Assembly: GCA_015847255.1 (NCBI GenBank)
Contig: JADLZK010011565.1
Span: 1-64,000, forward strand
Origin: Hyparrhenia diplandra
Taxonomy: Eukaryota > Streptophyta > Magnoliopsida > Poales > Poaceae
DNA: 64,000 nt
Direction: 5' to 3'
Position numbers and translations under genes: made by a program. Below, one piece after another: positions 1-11,271 of the stretch (positions are counted from its first letter, which is position 1; every line of letters starts with the position of its first letter). The notes beneath the pieces were generated by a model, which searched no databases, was not told the origin of the DNA, and saw nothing but the letters and a program-made list of their open reading frames with translations.

Positions 1-1080
1 GTAAATTGGCTGTGGAGAAAATGCGCAAACCACGGCCCGTGTCCATCTATCTTTCACCGCGTGGTCGCGCATTCAGGTGATGAACGGCCGGGCGGAGTTG
101 ACCCCGGCGCCGCACCGTTGCGCTTGGCGAGGTCCCACGACGAGCCGGCGATGCGCCCGCTTCGGCCGCTTGACCGTGTCCAGAGGCGTTGCCGGCCCTT
201 ATTGGCTGGGCGGGCGTGGCCCATCCGCCGGTTGCCCCGGGCGCTCGTTTCTGACCCCGCTGCCCGTCGTCCATCTGGCCGACGAGCTCGGCCCCATCTG
301 TCGTTCAAAATCCGATGTCCGTGGCTCGGGTCGTCGTCTTGGGTGCTGCGGCGCGATGGGGGAACCGGCGGTATGGCTTCCGTCTGCCGGCTGCGTTGTC
401 AGCGCGCCGTCCGTTCGGGAGCTGCTTGCAGCGGGGCCCGCGACGCGGCGGTGGCGCGGCCATGGTCGCGGTAGGCGTTGCGCCCGCGGAGTTCCCGCCC
501 TCCTCCCTGTTGGTGGGGATACCGGCGCCCTCGCGGTTCTGGAGGGCGGCGTCGGCGACCATCGCCTCCTCCATCTCGCAATTGTCACGCCCGCTTCTCC
601 TTTACGAGAGATAAAACCGTGACTCCCCTCCGTTTTCTGGCCGCCCGCCGTTCTGGCATTTGATAGCTCCTCTTGCCTTGCCCCGCCGTTTGCGCCTATC
701 TTGCTCCTCCCTTGCCGCCATCCCGCCGCCCCGCGAATCCGATCCGTTTGATGTCGTGGCGCGGCTGGCCGATGCTTGACTCCGCTCACCGGCGCCGCCG
801 CGCCGCTGCGTTTTCTCGGGCCCTGGTCGAGCCGAGCTGCGGCGAGCCCGTGTGGAGTCGTCGTCGGAGAGGGAGGACATTGGTGACATTGCGAGAGCGC
901 GATCGGGTTCGGCGGGAGCGGACCTCGTGGTCCCTCTTCTCGTATGCCGGTTTACCCCTCTTTCTCGTTCTAATTTTTCTCTATACCCGGCATTGTCGCT
1001 TTCGAAGATACATTCTTCTTTATCGTAGTTTTTTTAGCCGCCCCCGCAAGCCATCTCCTTTTTACGTAACCTTTATGGGT
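1..1080. other. GC-rich stretch without a supportable gene
   Basis: The first ~950 bases are very GC-rich and open in several overlapping frames, but the translations are dominated by Arg, Pro, Ala and Gly with no motif I recognise. Base composition falls abruptly to AT-rich near 960-1,080. The stretch could be the GC-rich part of a transposable element that begins outside the window. I see no splice pattern or conserved protein that would justify a gene. Confidence 0.4.
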
Positions 1081-2515
1081 TTGTAGTTGTAGATTACAAT
1101 TTTGAAGAGCTCGTGTTGTGTACCGTAATTGCTATCGAGAAGAACATGATGAGCTTGTCCTACAAGCTCGATTGCCTTTTATGAAAGAGGTGTTCATTTA
1201 ATTCTAATCTCTATAGAAATTTTCATAAAAAAAATCTCTCCAGAAATTGTGTACGGTTTACATTGCATCGAATTTTTATTACGTCTTGAACTTAGGTCAA
1301 TAGAATTGCGGGATTGTTAATTTTGTACTTCTTGGAATCTTATACGTTGCGATTAATCTGAATCTATACCTTTACGTTAAGCCACCTCGATGATTAAGCT
1401 CGAATCTATATCCTCTGCCTTTTCTTCATAGCTTCTAACTAGGTTAGTGACACTACACACTAGACACTTATATGTGCCACTACACACCGATCGTTGTGTG
1501 GATCAAATTAGGGTACCTTCGTAACCACTAAATCCTGCTACATGAACATGCTATCGTGGTACCTTGATTTGCATTAGGATGGCTTTACCTTGTGTAGACA
1601 AACGGTATTGCTATTTGAAAAATGAACGTTCTTCGGGCAAGTGCGGGTTCTGTTTGAAAGCTAAATTGTATTGACGGTTACCAATTCAAAATTCCTCCGA
1701 GGGATCTCTCCTTCGGGCATTATGGTCCTATGGTTGTTCCCATCAATGGATGTTTTCGCTTTCCCTTGTAGGCCGCTTTCTAGGATCGCGAGGTCGACGC
1801 TGTCGTCCGGTGGCTTCCTTAGCTCCAGGAGGGCCATGTATGCCTGTCTTCTTGCGCGTTTCCATGGTCCTCCGTGTCACGCCATATATAATTCCTTGTG
1901 TGCAAAAATCTTATTTTGCTTCACTTCTCGGGCTATTTGCTTAGCCGTCCCGGGTGTCTCGGTCTGTCCCATCCAATCAGCGAGAAAAGGAAGCGTACGT
2001 GCTGTTCTGTTGTCCCCGTCTTTGCATCTAGCACGCCCTTCTATTGATCTTTGATTAATGCTTCTACCACACTTTTCTATAGTGGAAGGTGCACATTATA
2101 TGCCCGCTCTATCGCCGACGAATCTCGGCGTAAGCGTATGAAATATCTAGGCCGAAGAAAATTGCTAAGTCGTAGTAGCTTGTTTGAACAATTTGTTGAG
2201 GCTATTCTTTAGATATGCCTAGCCGACATGTTTGGTGCCACACTGTTTTGTTCCATTAGGCGGGTTAATGTTGCGGTGCATCCGGGTCGTGGTCATTTCA
2301 CCCAAGAGTACGTTGATCTTGTGAAAGGTTGGCCCTATTTGTTCCTAGATTGAGTCCGCCCTTTCGTGTCCTTGTTTATTATTGTGGTACTGATTTTATA
2401 TTCCTTTCCATGCCCTATGCTTTATCGCTCTGCTGTTGACCGATCGGGCACCGCGCATAGAGTCTTACGTTGACCGCTCATACTATGGAGGTCCGGAATA
2501 CACCACAGAGATATT
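1081..2515. other. AT-rich intergenic DNA, no gene
   Basis: No conserved reading frame or bounded repeat was found. Around 1,680-1,900 the translation faintly resembles the start of a Helitron replicase but is too broken to claim. It lies directly upstream of the recognisable Helitron replicase relic. Confidence 0.35.
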
Positions 2516-2603
2516 GTGGCGCTATATTCGGCTCCGTGGAGTGTCTTCTTTGGTCGAGTCAGTTTAAGCCAGGGCCGGATCATCTACAATACATGTTGTA
2601 GGG

Positions 2604-3070
2604 GTGGTAAAGTGGACATACCTCCCTACAAAGGTCCGCCCGAACCCCTTAGGTCCCAGCCATCCCAACCGTCCATGTATGAAAAAACACAAATATTCCA
2701 AGCGATTCCCAAAGCAATACCGGGACGAAAACTTGGTCATAGATGAGAATGGTTTTGTTGTATATAAAAGATCGATAACAAAAGATATGTTGACAAGGGT
2801 GGATGGATAGGTGCGTGCTGCTCTCTTAATAATTCAGTGCTCAACTGGTTTTTAAAGTGGAATATGGCACCCTTTGTACAGCATAACAGACTCACTCTTG
2901 ATGTTCATTTGATCCAGGCAATTACTACCTCAGCGGTAATGCAGCGTGTCGTTGGTATTTCAATCCGACCATTCCAGAAGCGCGTCCACTCTATGAAAGG
3001 CATACCTCTACCCCAGTTCGATAAAGGACATCTCCTTTACCTGCTGTTTACCTTCTGTTCTATAATAAAG
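2604..3070 (+). pseudogene. Decayed Helitron replicase (Rep) fragment
   Basis: The reading frame at 2,604-2,810 contains a motif typical of plant Helitron RepHel proteins: PCMKKHKYSKRFPKQYRD, followed by IDENGFVVYKRS. Family members usually read C-M-x3-K-C-S-K-x-F-P-K and then a DE-x-G-(F/Y)-x-V-Y-(K/R)-R stretch. Downstream, in shifted frames, WNMAPFVQHNR (about 2,864) matches the family's conserved N-P-x-L-x-x-(K/R)-(Y/F)-x-x-H stretch, and ACRWYFNPTIPEARP (about 2,944-3,000) resembles the following A-W-R-I-F region. Stop codons and frame changes separate these blocks, so this is a dead relic. Known family role: rolling-circle replication initiator and helicase of Helitron transposons. Confidence 0.6.
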
Positions 3071-3299
3071 CTTGTATATATATACAAAGAATCACAACCG
3101 AGGCTTGAGATCAGGGCGTCGCATCACCGGTCCAACAACGGGTGCGAGCCGTGCCTCAGGACAGCTTGAGGAGAAGAACCTCTTCCAGATGAACCAAATC
3201 AATCCCTATGACTTCTCTGTAAGAAAGATCCTCACTGTCGTCCACTCACTATCTATACAAACAATCTTATGGCTGTCATTCCATCTTTCTAATGTTATA

Positions 3300-3700
3300 T
3301 TTCTATGTCTGGTAATCCAGGACGATGGTTACCGCTGCATGTCACCATTGGTCGTCTTATTCGGTGCATCCCGGTGGTTCCCATCATGCACCAAGTGCGA
3401 CAAATCTTGTGTCTCGGATGGTAGTGGATACAAATGCATTCCATGCAACAACACCTCCTTCAAATACAAGTAGGTGATTTTTTTCGTTTTCCCTTCCCTC
3501 CTAAGTGTCAAGTGAGACAAGCGACAACTAAACATCCACTAATCTCGTGTACAAGGTGTGTTTCACGACCATGGATGGCACCGATGAGGCGAGATGGTGT
3601 GTTTCGATGACATTGCTCGAGAATGATTGGAAAGCTCGTCCAACGGCTTCTTCATCAAAGACGGGACTGCTGCGTATCCGGTGACATAACCAAATTGGTT
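3300..3700 (+). pseudogene. RPA1-like (OB-fold/zinc-finger) relic
   Basis: The frame ending at 3,473 reads RWFPSCTKCDKSC, then GYKCIPCNNTSFKYK. This is the C-x2-C ... C-x2-C arrangement of the C-terminal zinc finger of the large replication protein A subunit, preceded by the usual aromatic W(F/Y) and small residue. After a break, around 3,570-3,650, a shifted frame reads DGTDEAR and VCFDDIARE, then IGKLVQ, which resembles the following OB-fold strand. RPA-like genes are often carried by plant Helitrons, and this relic sits just after the Rep fragment. Several stops interrupt it, so I read it as non-functional. It could instead be a decayed cellular RPA-like gene. Confidence 0.42.
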
Positions 3701-5639
3701 TCTCGAGGTTTACTTTTGCGATTCACGATGACACGCGGAGCTTCTACAAGCCCAAAAAGACCTACAATGTCGCCGCCACGGTCACAAGACATTATGGCCA
3801 TCCTTTCGCTCCCGCCCCAAATAATATTGGGCATGATGTCTGCCGCAGATTCGCAACTCATTCACTCGATTCTTTGAGCACCGATGGAAGCCGGGATGCA
3901 CCTCGTCGACCACCACCGTTACGCCACATAGCACGCGATGTGCTCACCAAACCTTTCCAAGGTGCGTGTTTTATGTCACGTCCGGCCACGACGACCATAG
4001 TATCCTTCGGCATTTGTAATCTCATGTCCATTGTTTCCTCGCAGGTCGCACCCTCCAATCGACTCTCCCCGAGACACCAAAGTATCAAACAAGCGTAAGA
4101 CGTGGTAATATATCGACCACGATTCACCTTATTCAACATGGCTTCACATCTGTGACTAATTGCTACTAATATGCGCGGTCGGGCGAGCGGCAAAAACCCG
4201 TCGCAAGCTTGTTATGGCGGATGATGAAGAAACTACGATGCCGCTTTGGATGCACCGGACTACGGGTATGCTTACGTGTATTCTTGTGGATCGACCGGTC
4301 CCTATTTTACTGATTTGGATCCATGCCCGCTATTCCCCACTTCTTCTTGTTGCTTTGTGAATTACGAACCATTGTTTGCTTCAATCATGCGTACTAATCC
4401 ACAAAGATCTTCTCTCAGAACTTCTCGCACATGCACATGCAGAAGTCCAGCGTCCGATGGTGAACGCTCTTCTCGAGAAAGAGTCTCTCCGCTACGGTCC
4501 GGGTAGATAAGGTACAGCCCTTAACTTCAAGGCCCTTATTTAACCATGACCTTCGTGATGTGCGCTTTGCCTTGTGTCCAAAAAATTAGCCAACTTGGTT
4601 AAAAAAATATCATAGCATTTTATGGTTTCAGAATTGCACAAAGACGCATGTGCTATCTGCAGATAGTCTTTCCCCTCCATTATCTGCCTTATAGGTGATA
4701 TCTCAACCATCCATGCTCAGCTGTGACCCATGTCTTAAGGTCCTGTTGTATACTCCACCTGTGTTAAGAGCCTTTTTTACTACTATCCTGTAGTTTGAGG
4801 CCTACACATATAGAATCATTTTGCACTGTGACATACATCTTAGTTTATTTTTAAAAAAAAATCGCGTGTTGTGCGAAGCATTAGCCCTTTATTCTAAAAA
4901 AAAAAAAAACGTTGTGCCAAGAACCCTATAGCGCACGAGCACGTCATGTCACTCTACCTCCAAAAAGAATGGGCAATATTGACCGGTTCATAGGCACACG
5001 CGAATTATGCTTCCAAAGATGCCCGATAACACCATGTATGGCTTTCTAAATTTACAACGAGGTCATTTTCGTATGCGGGAACAAATAGGCATATCCGGAC
5101 TTTTGTGTGGATTGGCTCGCTAACATCTGCCGTCCCGAGAAGACTTCGCTTTGTTTTTGGGTTGGCGTGGTGTCTGCGCATCGGAAACTAACGCCTCATT
5201 ATACGTGTTCGCTTGGCCCTTTGATGGCCCTCTAGGCAGCAAGAACTTATTTCAATAACCCGAACTTCTTTCTTTAGTTGATGTAAGCTTATTACTCAAG
5301 TAACCCTTGCTTTGGCCACACCCATGTATGACCTATAGGGTTGTTGGCACACTCATTTTGTGCACTGCACCAAGCTGCTACACTAGCTTGCATCTCGGTG
5401 AGAATCTAGATACCGTATGAACGCTTGCGGGATCGTGTTCTTCGATAAGCCATTGAGGTCCTTCATGTAGTGTACGTACCAAGAACCGATTGAGCTACTT
5501 AACCGCGGTTTCAGCTCCGTTTGTAATGTATGCACATTTACTTTCAACATGGTTTAGCTCTTGTGAGAGCATTTGGTGTTGTGTGCGTGCTTTCTACGAT
5601 AGATTCCTCCGCCCCCCGCTTATGTTTCATTGTTTGGAT
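3701..5639. other. Intergenic, probably interior of the decayed Helitron
   Basis: No intact gene, tRNA or bounded repeat was found. The stretch lies between the Rep/RPA-like relics and a possible helicase-end relic, so it may be internal Helitron DNA too mutated to read. Confidence 0.3.
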
Positions 5640-5921
5640 TCGTTGTATGATTATGTACCCTCCCTCGTTTCGTTTCGGTATTGCGTGCTCTACTGGAGCA
5701 TACGTTTGTGGATTTCAGTTGCTGGCTGTGCACCCTTCAAGCTTTCCTATTCAATTTGTGTCAACAACTATTGCTCATGCATGTTCGTCTTCCCTAATAA
5801 CATACGGCCAACACCCGCGCGTATGGGCGCGCGTCAAAACACTAGTGTGTCCACAGGGGTTAACAAGACCGTTCCTCGCAAACGATCTAAAAAGGTTAAC
5901 AGGCAGCGTGACGTGACGTGA
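5640..5921 (+). pseudogene. Possible Helitron helicase C-terminal relic
   Basis: The frame 5,530-5,916 contains SFPIQFVSTTIAHA followed by TYGQHPRVWARVKTLV. Plant Helitron helicases end with a block reading roughly F-P-(I/L)-x-(L/V)-x-x-A-M-T-I-N-K-S-Q, then H-G-Q-L-Y-V-A-x-S-R-V. The spacing and several residues agree, but the key K-S-Q and Y-V-A-x-S-R residues have changed. Taken with the Rep relic 3 kb upstream on the same strand, this may be the far end of the same dead element. The match is weak. Confidence 0.28.
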
Positions 5922-6439
5922 CCAAGGAAGGAAGCACACGGACTCACTTAGCACACACGCGATAGCTGTTAATCGCCACTGTTACGGCGTCGTCTCCCTG
6001 TGCTTGACACTGACTAGACAGGGTTAGGACTCTGGTCAAAGACGCTGTTTCCGGCAGCACCCACCCAGGGACACAGTGGCCGTCGACAGCACGCACTCGC
6101 GTTCGCGACGTTGGCACTTTGTGCATGCAGCACTACAACTTTGTCTTCTGTAGGGGCGGTTCAGGATGCTCAGTAGGGGCGGTTTTCGTAACCGCCTCTA
6201 ACTCTCCGTTCTTCTGAAGCCCAACCCGCCCTATCAAGATTGATGCGCAGGGGCGGTTCTTGTTATAACCGCCCCTATGTGACCATCGCGGGGGGTTCGT
6301 GTTATCAACCGCCCTTATTGTGGTTTCTAGAAATCACATTTTTAAAAATCGAAAAAAAAATAGCAAAAGATTTTTTTAATTGGAGAAGGCCCCCACCGGC
6401 CAACCACCCACCATCCCTTGCCATTGTGATTTTCTTAGA

Positions 6440-6530
6440 GTGTTTGCAAATGTTGCGGCGAACCGGATTCGAACCCACAACCTCCAACTCGCGGCGTGAT
6501 ACCTCCCTCCACTGCGCTACACACGTGTAT
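6440..6530 (-). other. tRNA-like sequence with pol III A and B boxes inside the CACTA element
   Basis: On the minus strand there is an A-box-like TAGCGCAGTGG (about 6,511-6,521) followed by a perfect B-box core GGTTCGAATCC (about 6,463-6,475). The sequence then runs to CCGCAACA. The arrangement is that of a tRNA or a tRNA-derived SINE head. The T-stem around GTGGG-TTCGAAT-CCGGT does not pair well, and I could not fold a clean cloverleaf, so it is more likely a tRNA pseudogene or SINE head than a working tRNA. Confidence 0.45.
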
Positions 6531-6599
6531 GTGTCCATTTCCCATTCCGCGTCCCCACATATTATACAAACCGAGTGTAAATTGACTATTTGAGGCCCT

Positions 6600-7085
6600 A
6601 AACGGATTCAAACTAAAAAGTGGTCAACTACAAAGTTTCATAACTTTTCGACATCTACATTTCATATGTAGGAAGTTTTTTTCGTCGAGGTCGTTTACGA
6701 AATTTGAATTTCAAATCCGAGACATTTGAACACAACTTTTACATGACTAGATGATTTCAAACTAAAAAGTGGTCAACATGAAAGTTTCATAACTTTTCGA
6801 GATCTACATTTCATATATAGGAAGTTTTATGATTTCAAACTAAAAGTGGTCAACATGAAAGTTTCATAACTTTTTCGAGATCTACATTTCATATATAGGA
6901 AGTTTTTTTCGTCCGAGGTCGTTTACAAATTTTGAATTTCAAATTTGAGACATTTGAAACACAGCTTTTCCATGACTAGGTGATTTCAAACTAAAAAGTG
7001 GTCAACTACAAAGTTTCATAACTTTTCGAGATCTACATTTCATATATAGGAAGTTTTTTTTCATCCGAGGTCGTTTATGAAAATT
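6600..7085 (+). repeat. Imperfect direct repeats inside the CACTA element
   Basis: The phrase TTCAAACTAAAAAGTGGTCAA recurs near 6,608, 6,755, 6,833 and 6,983 (one copy lacks an A), each followed by AAAGTTTCATAACTTTT and CTACATTTCATAT. Unit spacing is about 145, 78 and 150 bp, so one unit is a truncated copy. Such internal arrays are common in CACTA elements. Confidence 0.75.
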
Positions 7086-7320
7086 TAATTTTTAGTGCCG
7101 TATTTAAATTCGGCAACCCATTTTGTAGGGCGCCTCAATATAGAGCCGCCCCTATTGTGGACCACAATAGGGCGGCTAGATATTGAACCGCCCGCTACCG
7201 CCCCTACAGCGGTTAGTCCGTTGGAAGGATTTGCTTCCTTTGTAGGAGCGGTTCAAAATATTAACCGCCCCTAATCAAAAAGGGAGGCGTTCCTATAGTA
7301 AGTTTTTTGTAGTAGTGCAG

Positions 7321-8091
7321 GTCCCTAGGCAGGCTGGAGCAGCATAGACGCATGCATGCACACTCATTCTCGGTACTGTGGCATGAAAGCTCGGTCCTCG
7401 GTGTGTGAAACCTTTTGATCGATCCAACGGCCGGCGTCTGCCGACCCGGCCGTGACGACTTTTTGAATGTTTAACCGTGGCCGACCTAGGCTAGGCTATA
7501 CTAGGCTGCAATATAATTTAGGTGTGGTCAATGTGGAAGGAAGAGGCAGCTAGTCAACCCTTTTGTGATGTATAGATGGCGGTCAACTGATGATGGTGCG
7601 GACGACGGTGTCATGCTATATTGCTAGGGCATGCATGTGATAGATATGCATGCATGCTCCCCGGCCTGCCTGATGCTTTTGAGTTTGAGGCGTCTCGTCA
7701 TAGGCCCTACGAACCAGTAGCAGGCGTGTCGTCAGGTGTTTATGACTGAACCATTCCCCAGAAAGATGGATCGATCGATCGGGCCATCTCTGAAACTCTG
7801 ATGATGGTACGTAATTACTGTTGGTACGCTTCTGATGATTAAATTAAGAAGTACCTGATGCTTTTACATGTTTTTTTAATGGAACAGGAGGGGTTTGCAC
7901 TCTAATTTACCCTAACATAGATTGAAATGATTGATTTTGAAGTGCGGTAAGATATGGTGTGCACTCTAATTTACCCTATCACTAGATCGTTAATTGGCTA
8001 TCTCATTGGATCTAGTCGGGAGTTTCATGGCGTCAAAAAATAAAATAAAACATGGATCAAGCACCAACTATTAAAGGAAGTCTCATTCTAT
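7321..8091. other. Intergenic, no gene seen
   Basis: No conserved frame, RNA gene or bounded element was found. One short duplicated phrase, TGCACTCTAATTTACCCTA, occurs near 7,898 and 7,960. Confidence 0.4.
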
Positions 8092-8100
8092 GGTTTCATA

Positions 8101-8254
8101 CAGGGGCGGAGCCAGGATGAGCCTTGGTGTGTGTGGGTGTGGGGGGTAATTAGTGAAGAGTTAGCAACAATCAAGAGACTTAATGGTAAAACAAAGTCTA
8201 AGCTACAGTAATTTAACACATGAATCAACCTTAGCCCCCCTGGATCCGCCCCTG
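8101..8254. mobile_element. hAT-type MITE (154 bp)
   Basis: The terminal inverted repeats are CAGGGGCGGAGCCAGG at the left and CCTGGATCCGCCCCTG at the right. The flanks are an 8-bp direct duplication GTTTCATA (8,093-8,100 and 8,255-8,262), the target-site length of hAT elements. It has no coding capacity. Confidence 0.82.
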
Positions 8255-8600
8255 GTTTCATAGACATTTAATCTCATGGCTCACAGAAAGTTGGTAACTG
8301 TGCCAAAAGAGAGTGTTATCCCCATAAAACTCATTTTCATGATGTGTAGTATATATACACCGCCACTAATAATATTCATAATGTGTAGTATGCATCATTA
8401 TTTTGATCATGGAATGTACGAAGTACCTTTTTCATGAATTTATACAAAGACACAAATTATTGGCACTATTTCCAATATAACCAGTCAAATTTTAAGGAGT
8501 TTCGGTGTGTTTATATTTCGGAAAGGAGGGGGGGGGAGTATGTCTTTTGCAGGCGACAAGCGCAGAGCTGAGAACTGAAACACTCCGGTGCAAAAGAATG

Positions 8601-8909
8601 GCCCTGTTTGGATGCCGGGGTTAGAGTTAGATTGGGTTATTTTTTACCCAAATAACCCAAAAGCATCCAAACACATGAGTTAGATTGGGTTATTTTGACT
8701 CTATCCTACCAAAAAGAAGTAACCCCTCAAGGGGGTGATATTTGGGTTACTTTGGTAGAGCCCACCAACCCAAAGGCACACTAACTTGGAAAAGTGATTG
8801 GAAAAGTCTTTAACCCCGTTTCTAACCCTCGCCATCCAAACCGCCCATGGGTGGGTTAGGATTCTTAGGGGTTAGAGTTAGAGTTAAGTTAGAGGATCCA
8901 AACACGCCC
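8601..8909. mobile_element. MITE with GCCCTGTTTGGAT ends (309 bp)
   Basis: The left end GCCCTGTTTGGATGCC mirrors the right end GGATCCAAACACGCCC. AATG directly flanks both ends (8,597-8,600 and 8,910-8,913) and may be the target duplication. The interior is built of TTAGAGTTAGATTGGGTTA and its complements. The CCTGTTTGGAT ends are very common in grass MITEs, but a 4-bp duplication does not fit hAT or Tourist rules, so I leave the superfamily open. Confidence 0.6.
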
Positions 8910-8913
8910 AATG

Positions 8914-11035
8914 TACTACTACGCATGCATGCATGGGCATGGCCTTTTGCCCTTGTTCCTTTTGTTCTTTTGGTCGAAGGAGTCCGTGCAAAAGTGAGCG
9001 CAGATCAGACGATGCTACCACAGTGTCACGGGCATGCAAGAGGCAATGGCGCGTGCACGCGTGCCATGGATAATGAGCGTCTGCGTTTCGTTCTCCGTCT
9101 CCGTGTTCTGTGCAGCCTACCTGATGCTTGCTGATGCCCATTGATGCATGCCTCGAGCGAAACTAGTGGCCAGTGGAAAGCGCGAGCGACGGAAAGTGAG
9201 AGCACTATAGGTAGCTATAGCTAAAGCTTGTACAACTCCTACCCTGGCTTCGCATGCTTCTCTGATGAGTTCTGAATTCTGATCGGAGCAGTAGGCGAGG
9301 CCAGCTTCAAAAGAGGCTCAAGTGGTTTTTTGGGCAAAGAAAGCGGCCTAGGAGGGTGTCTGTCGCGTTGCGAGAGCGTGCGATGCCGATGATCATGCCT
9401 CTGCCAATCTGCTGGAGTATACTACTATGCTACTGTAGCTGTAGCACACGGCTATACTCGTACTCCGGTCCCTTTGTGTATTTTCGGCGAAACCAGCTGT
9501 GACAAAGCACGACGTAACAGTAACATACGCTAGCGATCAAAGGCCGGTCGGTCGATACAGTCCACCTGCAGCTCTAATGGATGCGTCAACTGCCCAATCC
9601 TGAGCGCGCTTGACCCGGCCGATTGACCGTAGTCGGTAAGATCTGTCGGTGGCAGGCCAGCGAATCCATCTTTTCCCGGCCAGTCGCGACCACTCATGAT
9701 TGCCATCCGTCGTCGTCGTCGGCCGGGCGGCAAAGGCACGGCGAGCGCCCCAGCCCCACCGCGCCAAAGCCACCAGGGGGTCGCGCAGCCCGCCCGGCCA
9801 GCAGCAACACATGCGAGCACGCACGCACGGGCTGGACCGGGGGCCGGCGCACCCACCGCCACATCTCCCAGCACTCCCAAAGGGGAAAGCCCCCGGTCAC
9901 GAAGGGAGCCGAGAGAGAGGGGCGACTGGAGATCGATCGAGAGCCAGGTCGTCGTCGCTCGACCGGGACCGGTAGCCGGCCGGGTACGTACGGTACGATA
10001 CGATCCGCCGTGCGGTGCGGGTTCTGATTGGGACGTATCGGCGGGGCTCAGCTCGGGGCGCGGAAAGGCGCGCGTGAAAGGGACAAAACGAGAGGCGTCG
10101 CGCCCTGGACCTGCGGGAGGTTTCCCGGCTGGCTGGATGGTGGATGGATCGCCTCCCTCGCCTGCGGCTGGCTGCGGGCGGTGTGCGTGCGATGGCGGGC
10201 GCGTGGAGAGTGCAGCGTGCAGACAGGCGTCACATGCCGCCAGCAGCGCGGGCCTTGTGACCCGGCTTTCCGTCGCGCCGCTTTGCCGCGCCCGGCGTCG
10301 GGTTGCCGGTTGGTTGCTTGCCGCTTGCTCTACGCGCTGTCTGCCGCTTGCCTTTGCCCACCCGGATCAGATTCAGACGTCAACCGGCCGGCCGTGCGAC
10401 GAGGCGTGGGCTGGCCATGATTGCCTTGCCGCCGATTCGTGGTCCGCGGTCACCGCAGTGAAAGTGAGGCCACAGCTGATTTTGGTAGCATGACCTCGTC
10501 TGAAACTTGGCCCTGTTCGCTTGGCTTATCGGTAAGCCGTCCAGGCAAGGTATTTTCTCTCACATGGCGTGCGTACCAAAGAAATACCAAAGACACAAAG
10601 ATCACCAAAGCGAGCACGGTAGGTAGAACAGGCTTAGTCTGGTTGAGTAAACATTCGCCTTTCGGCATCATATAACGTGTTGGGTTCGTCCAATTTGCTC
10701 TGTGATCTCATTACAATGCAATCTTTATAGTGGCCTATTTAGAACCTGATAACTTTTTGCTCTTTCAATTCATTGTAATACACGGACAACTTTCATATGG
10801 CAGGTTCCAATTTTCCGCCAAAGTCAGCGCAAACAGCAAACCTGCGCCAAACTTTTGGCGCATTTTGTTGTGCTGGGCCTGCTGGCGAAGCACGTATCAA
10901 GCTATGCTTGTCACGCTAAGCCTTGTGACCTTAACTTGCACCAATTACTAGCAAAAGTTTCGTTTCAAAAAAAAAAAAAAAAATCGTTTCAAAAATTACT
11001 AGCAAAAGTGGAAAACGGTATTGTGGCCTAGTTAT
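8914..11035. other. Intergenic; GC-rich island 9,600-10,450
   Basis: Open frames of up to 265 codons occur in the GC-rich island, but they overlap on both strands, are rich in Arg, Gly, Pro and Ala, and show no family motif. No gene is called. A tract of A residues at 10,968-10,983 follows AT-rich DNA. The island could be a buried CpG-rich promoter or old element DNA. Confidence 0.35.
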
Positions 11036-11271
11036 GGGCCTAATCCTTTTCCTTGCACCCAAGTATTGCAGCCTTGGTGCTCTTCGGCCCATGTTTGTTG
11101 GTATAGTTGTGGACTGGTTTTGGGTGTAATCCTTTTTCCTTTCCAAATCGAGCATTTCATTGCAGCCTAGGTGCTCTTCGGCCCATGTTTGTTTGTACTG
11201 TGGACTGGTCTTGGGCCTAATCCTTTTCCAAGCACTCATCAAGCATTGCAGCCAGGTGCTCCAAGGGCCAA
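11036..11271 (+). repeat. Three-unit tandem repeat, ~90 bp period
   Basis: The units begin GGGCCTAATCCTTTTCC at 11,036, a variant GGGTGTAATCCTTTTT at 11,121, and again near 11,214. The first two continue with ATTGCAGCC, GGTGCTCTTCGGCCCATG and GTGGACTGGT; the third is truncated after the GGTGCTC part. No coding role is evident. Confidence 0.65.

Larger units (their letters stand above)
6131..7317. mobile_element. Non-autonomous CACTA transposon (1,187 bp)
   Basis: The element starts CACTACAACTTTG at 6,131 and ends, on the other strand, with CACTACTACAAAAAACTT. It is flanked by a 3-bp target duplication CAG (6,128-6,130 and 7,318-7,320), the length expected for CACTA elements. Both ends carry copies of a GGGGCGGTT/AACCGCCCC subterminal motif, in inverted arrangement, near 6,152-6,325 and 7,125-7,275. 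The middle holds long direct repeats and a tRNA-like sequence. There is no transposase, so it would depend on an autonomous relative. Confidence 0.85.

Noticed and set aside
199..789. 196-codon minus-strand frame
   Set aside because: Arg/Pro/Gly-rich, overlapped by equally long frames; no domain.
6440..6530. Functional tRNA gene
   Set aside because: The T-stem pairs poorly and no cloverleaf could be built.
9696..10493. 265-codon plus-strand open frame
   Set aside because: Low-complexity Arg/Gly/Pro composition, overlapping frames on both strands, no family resemblance.
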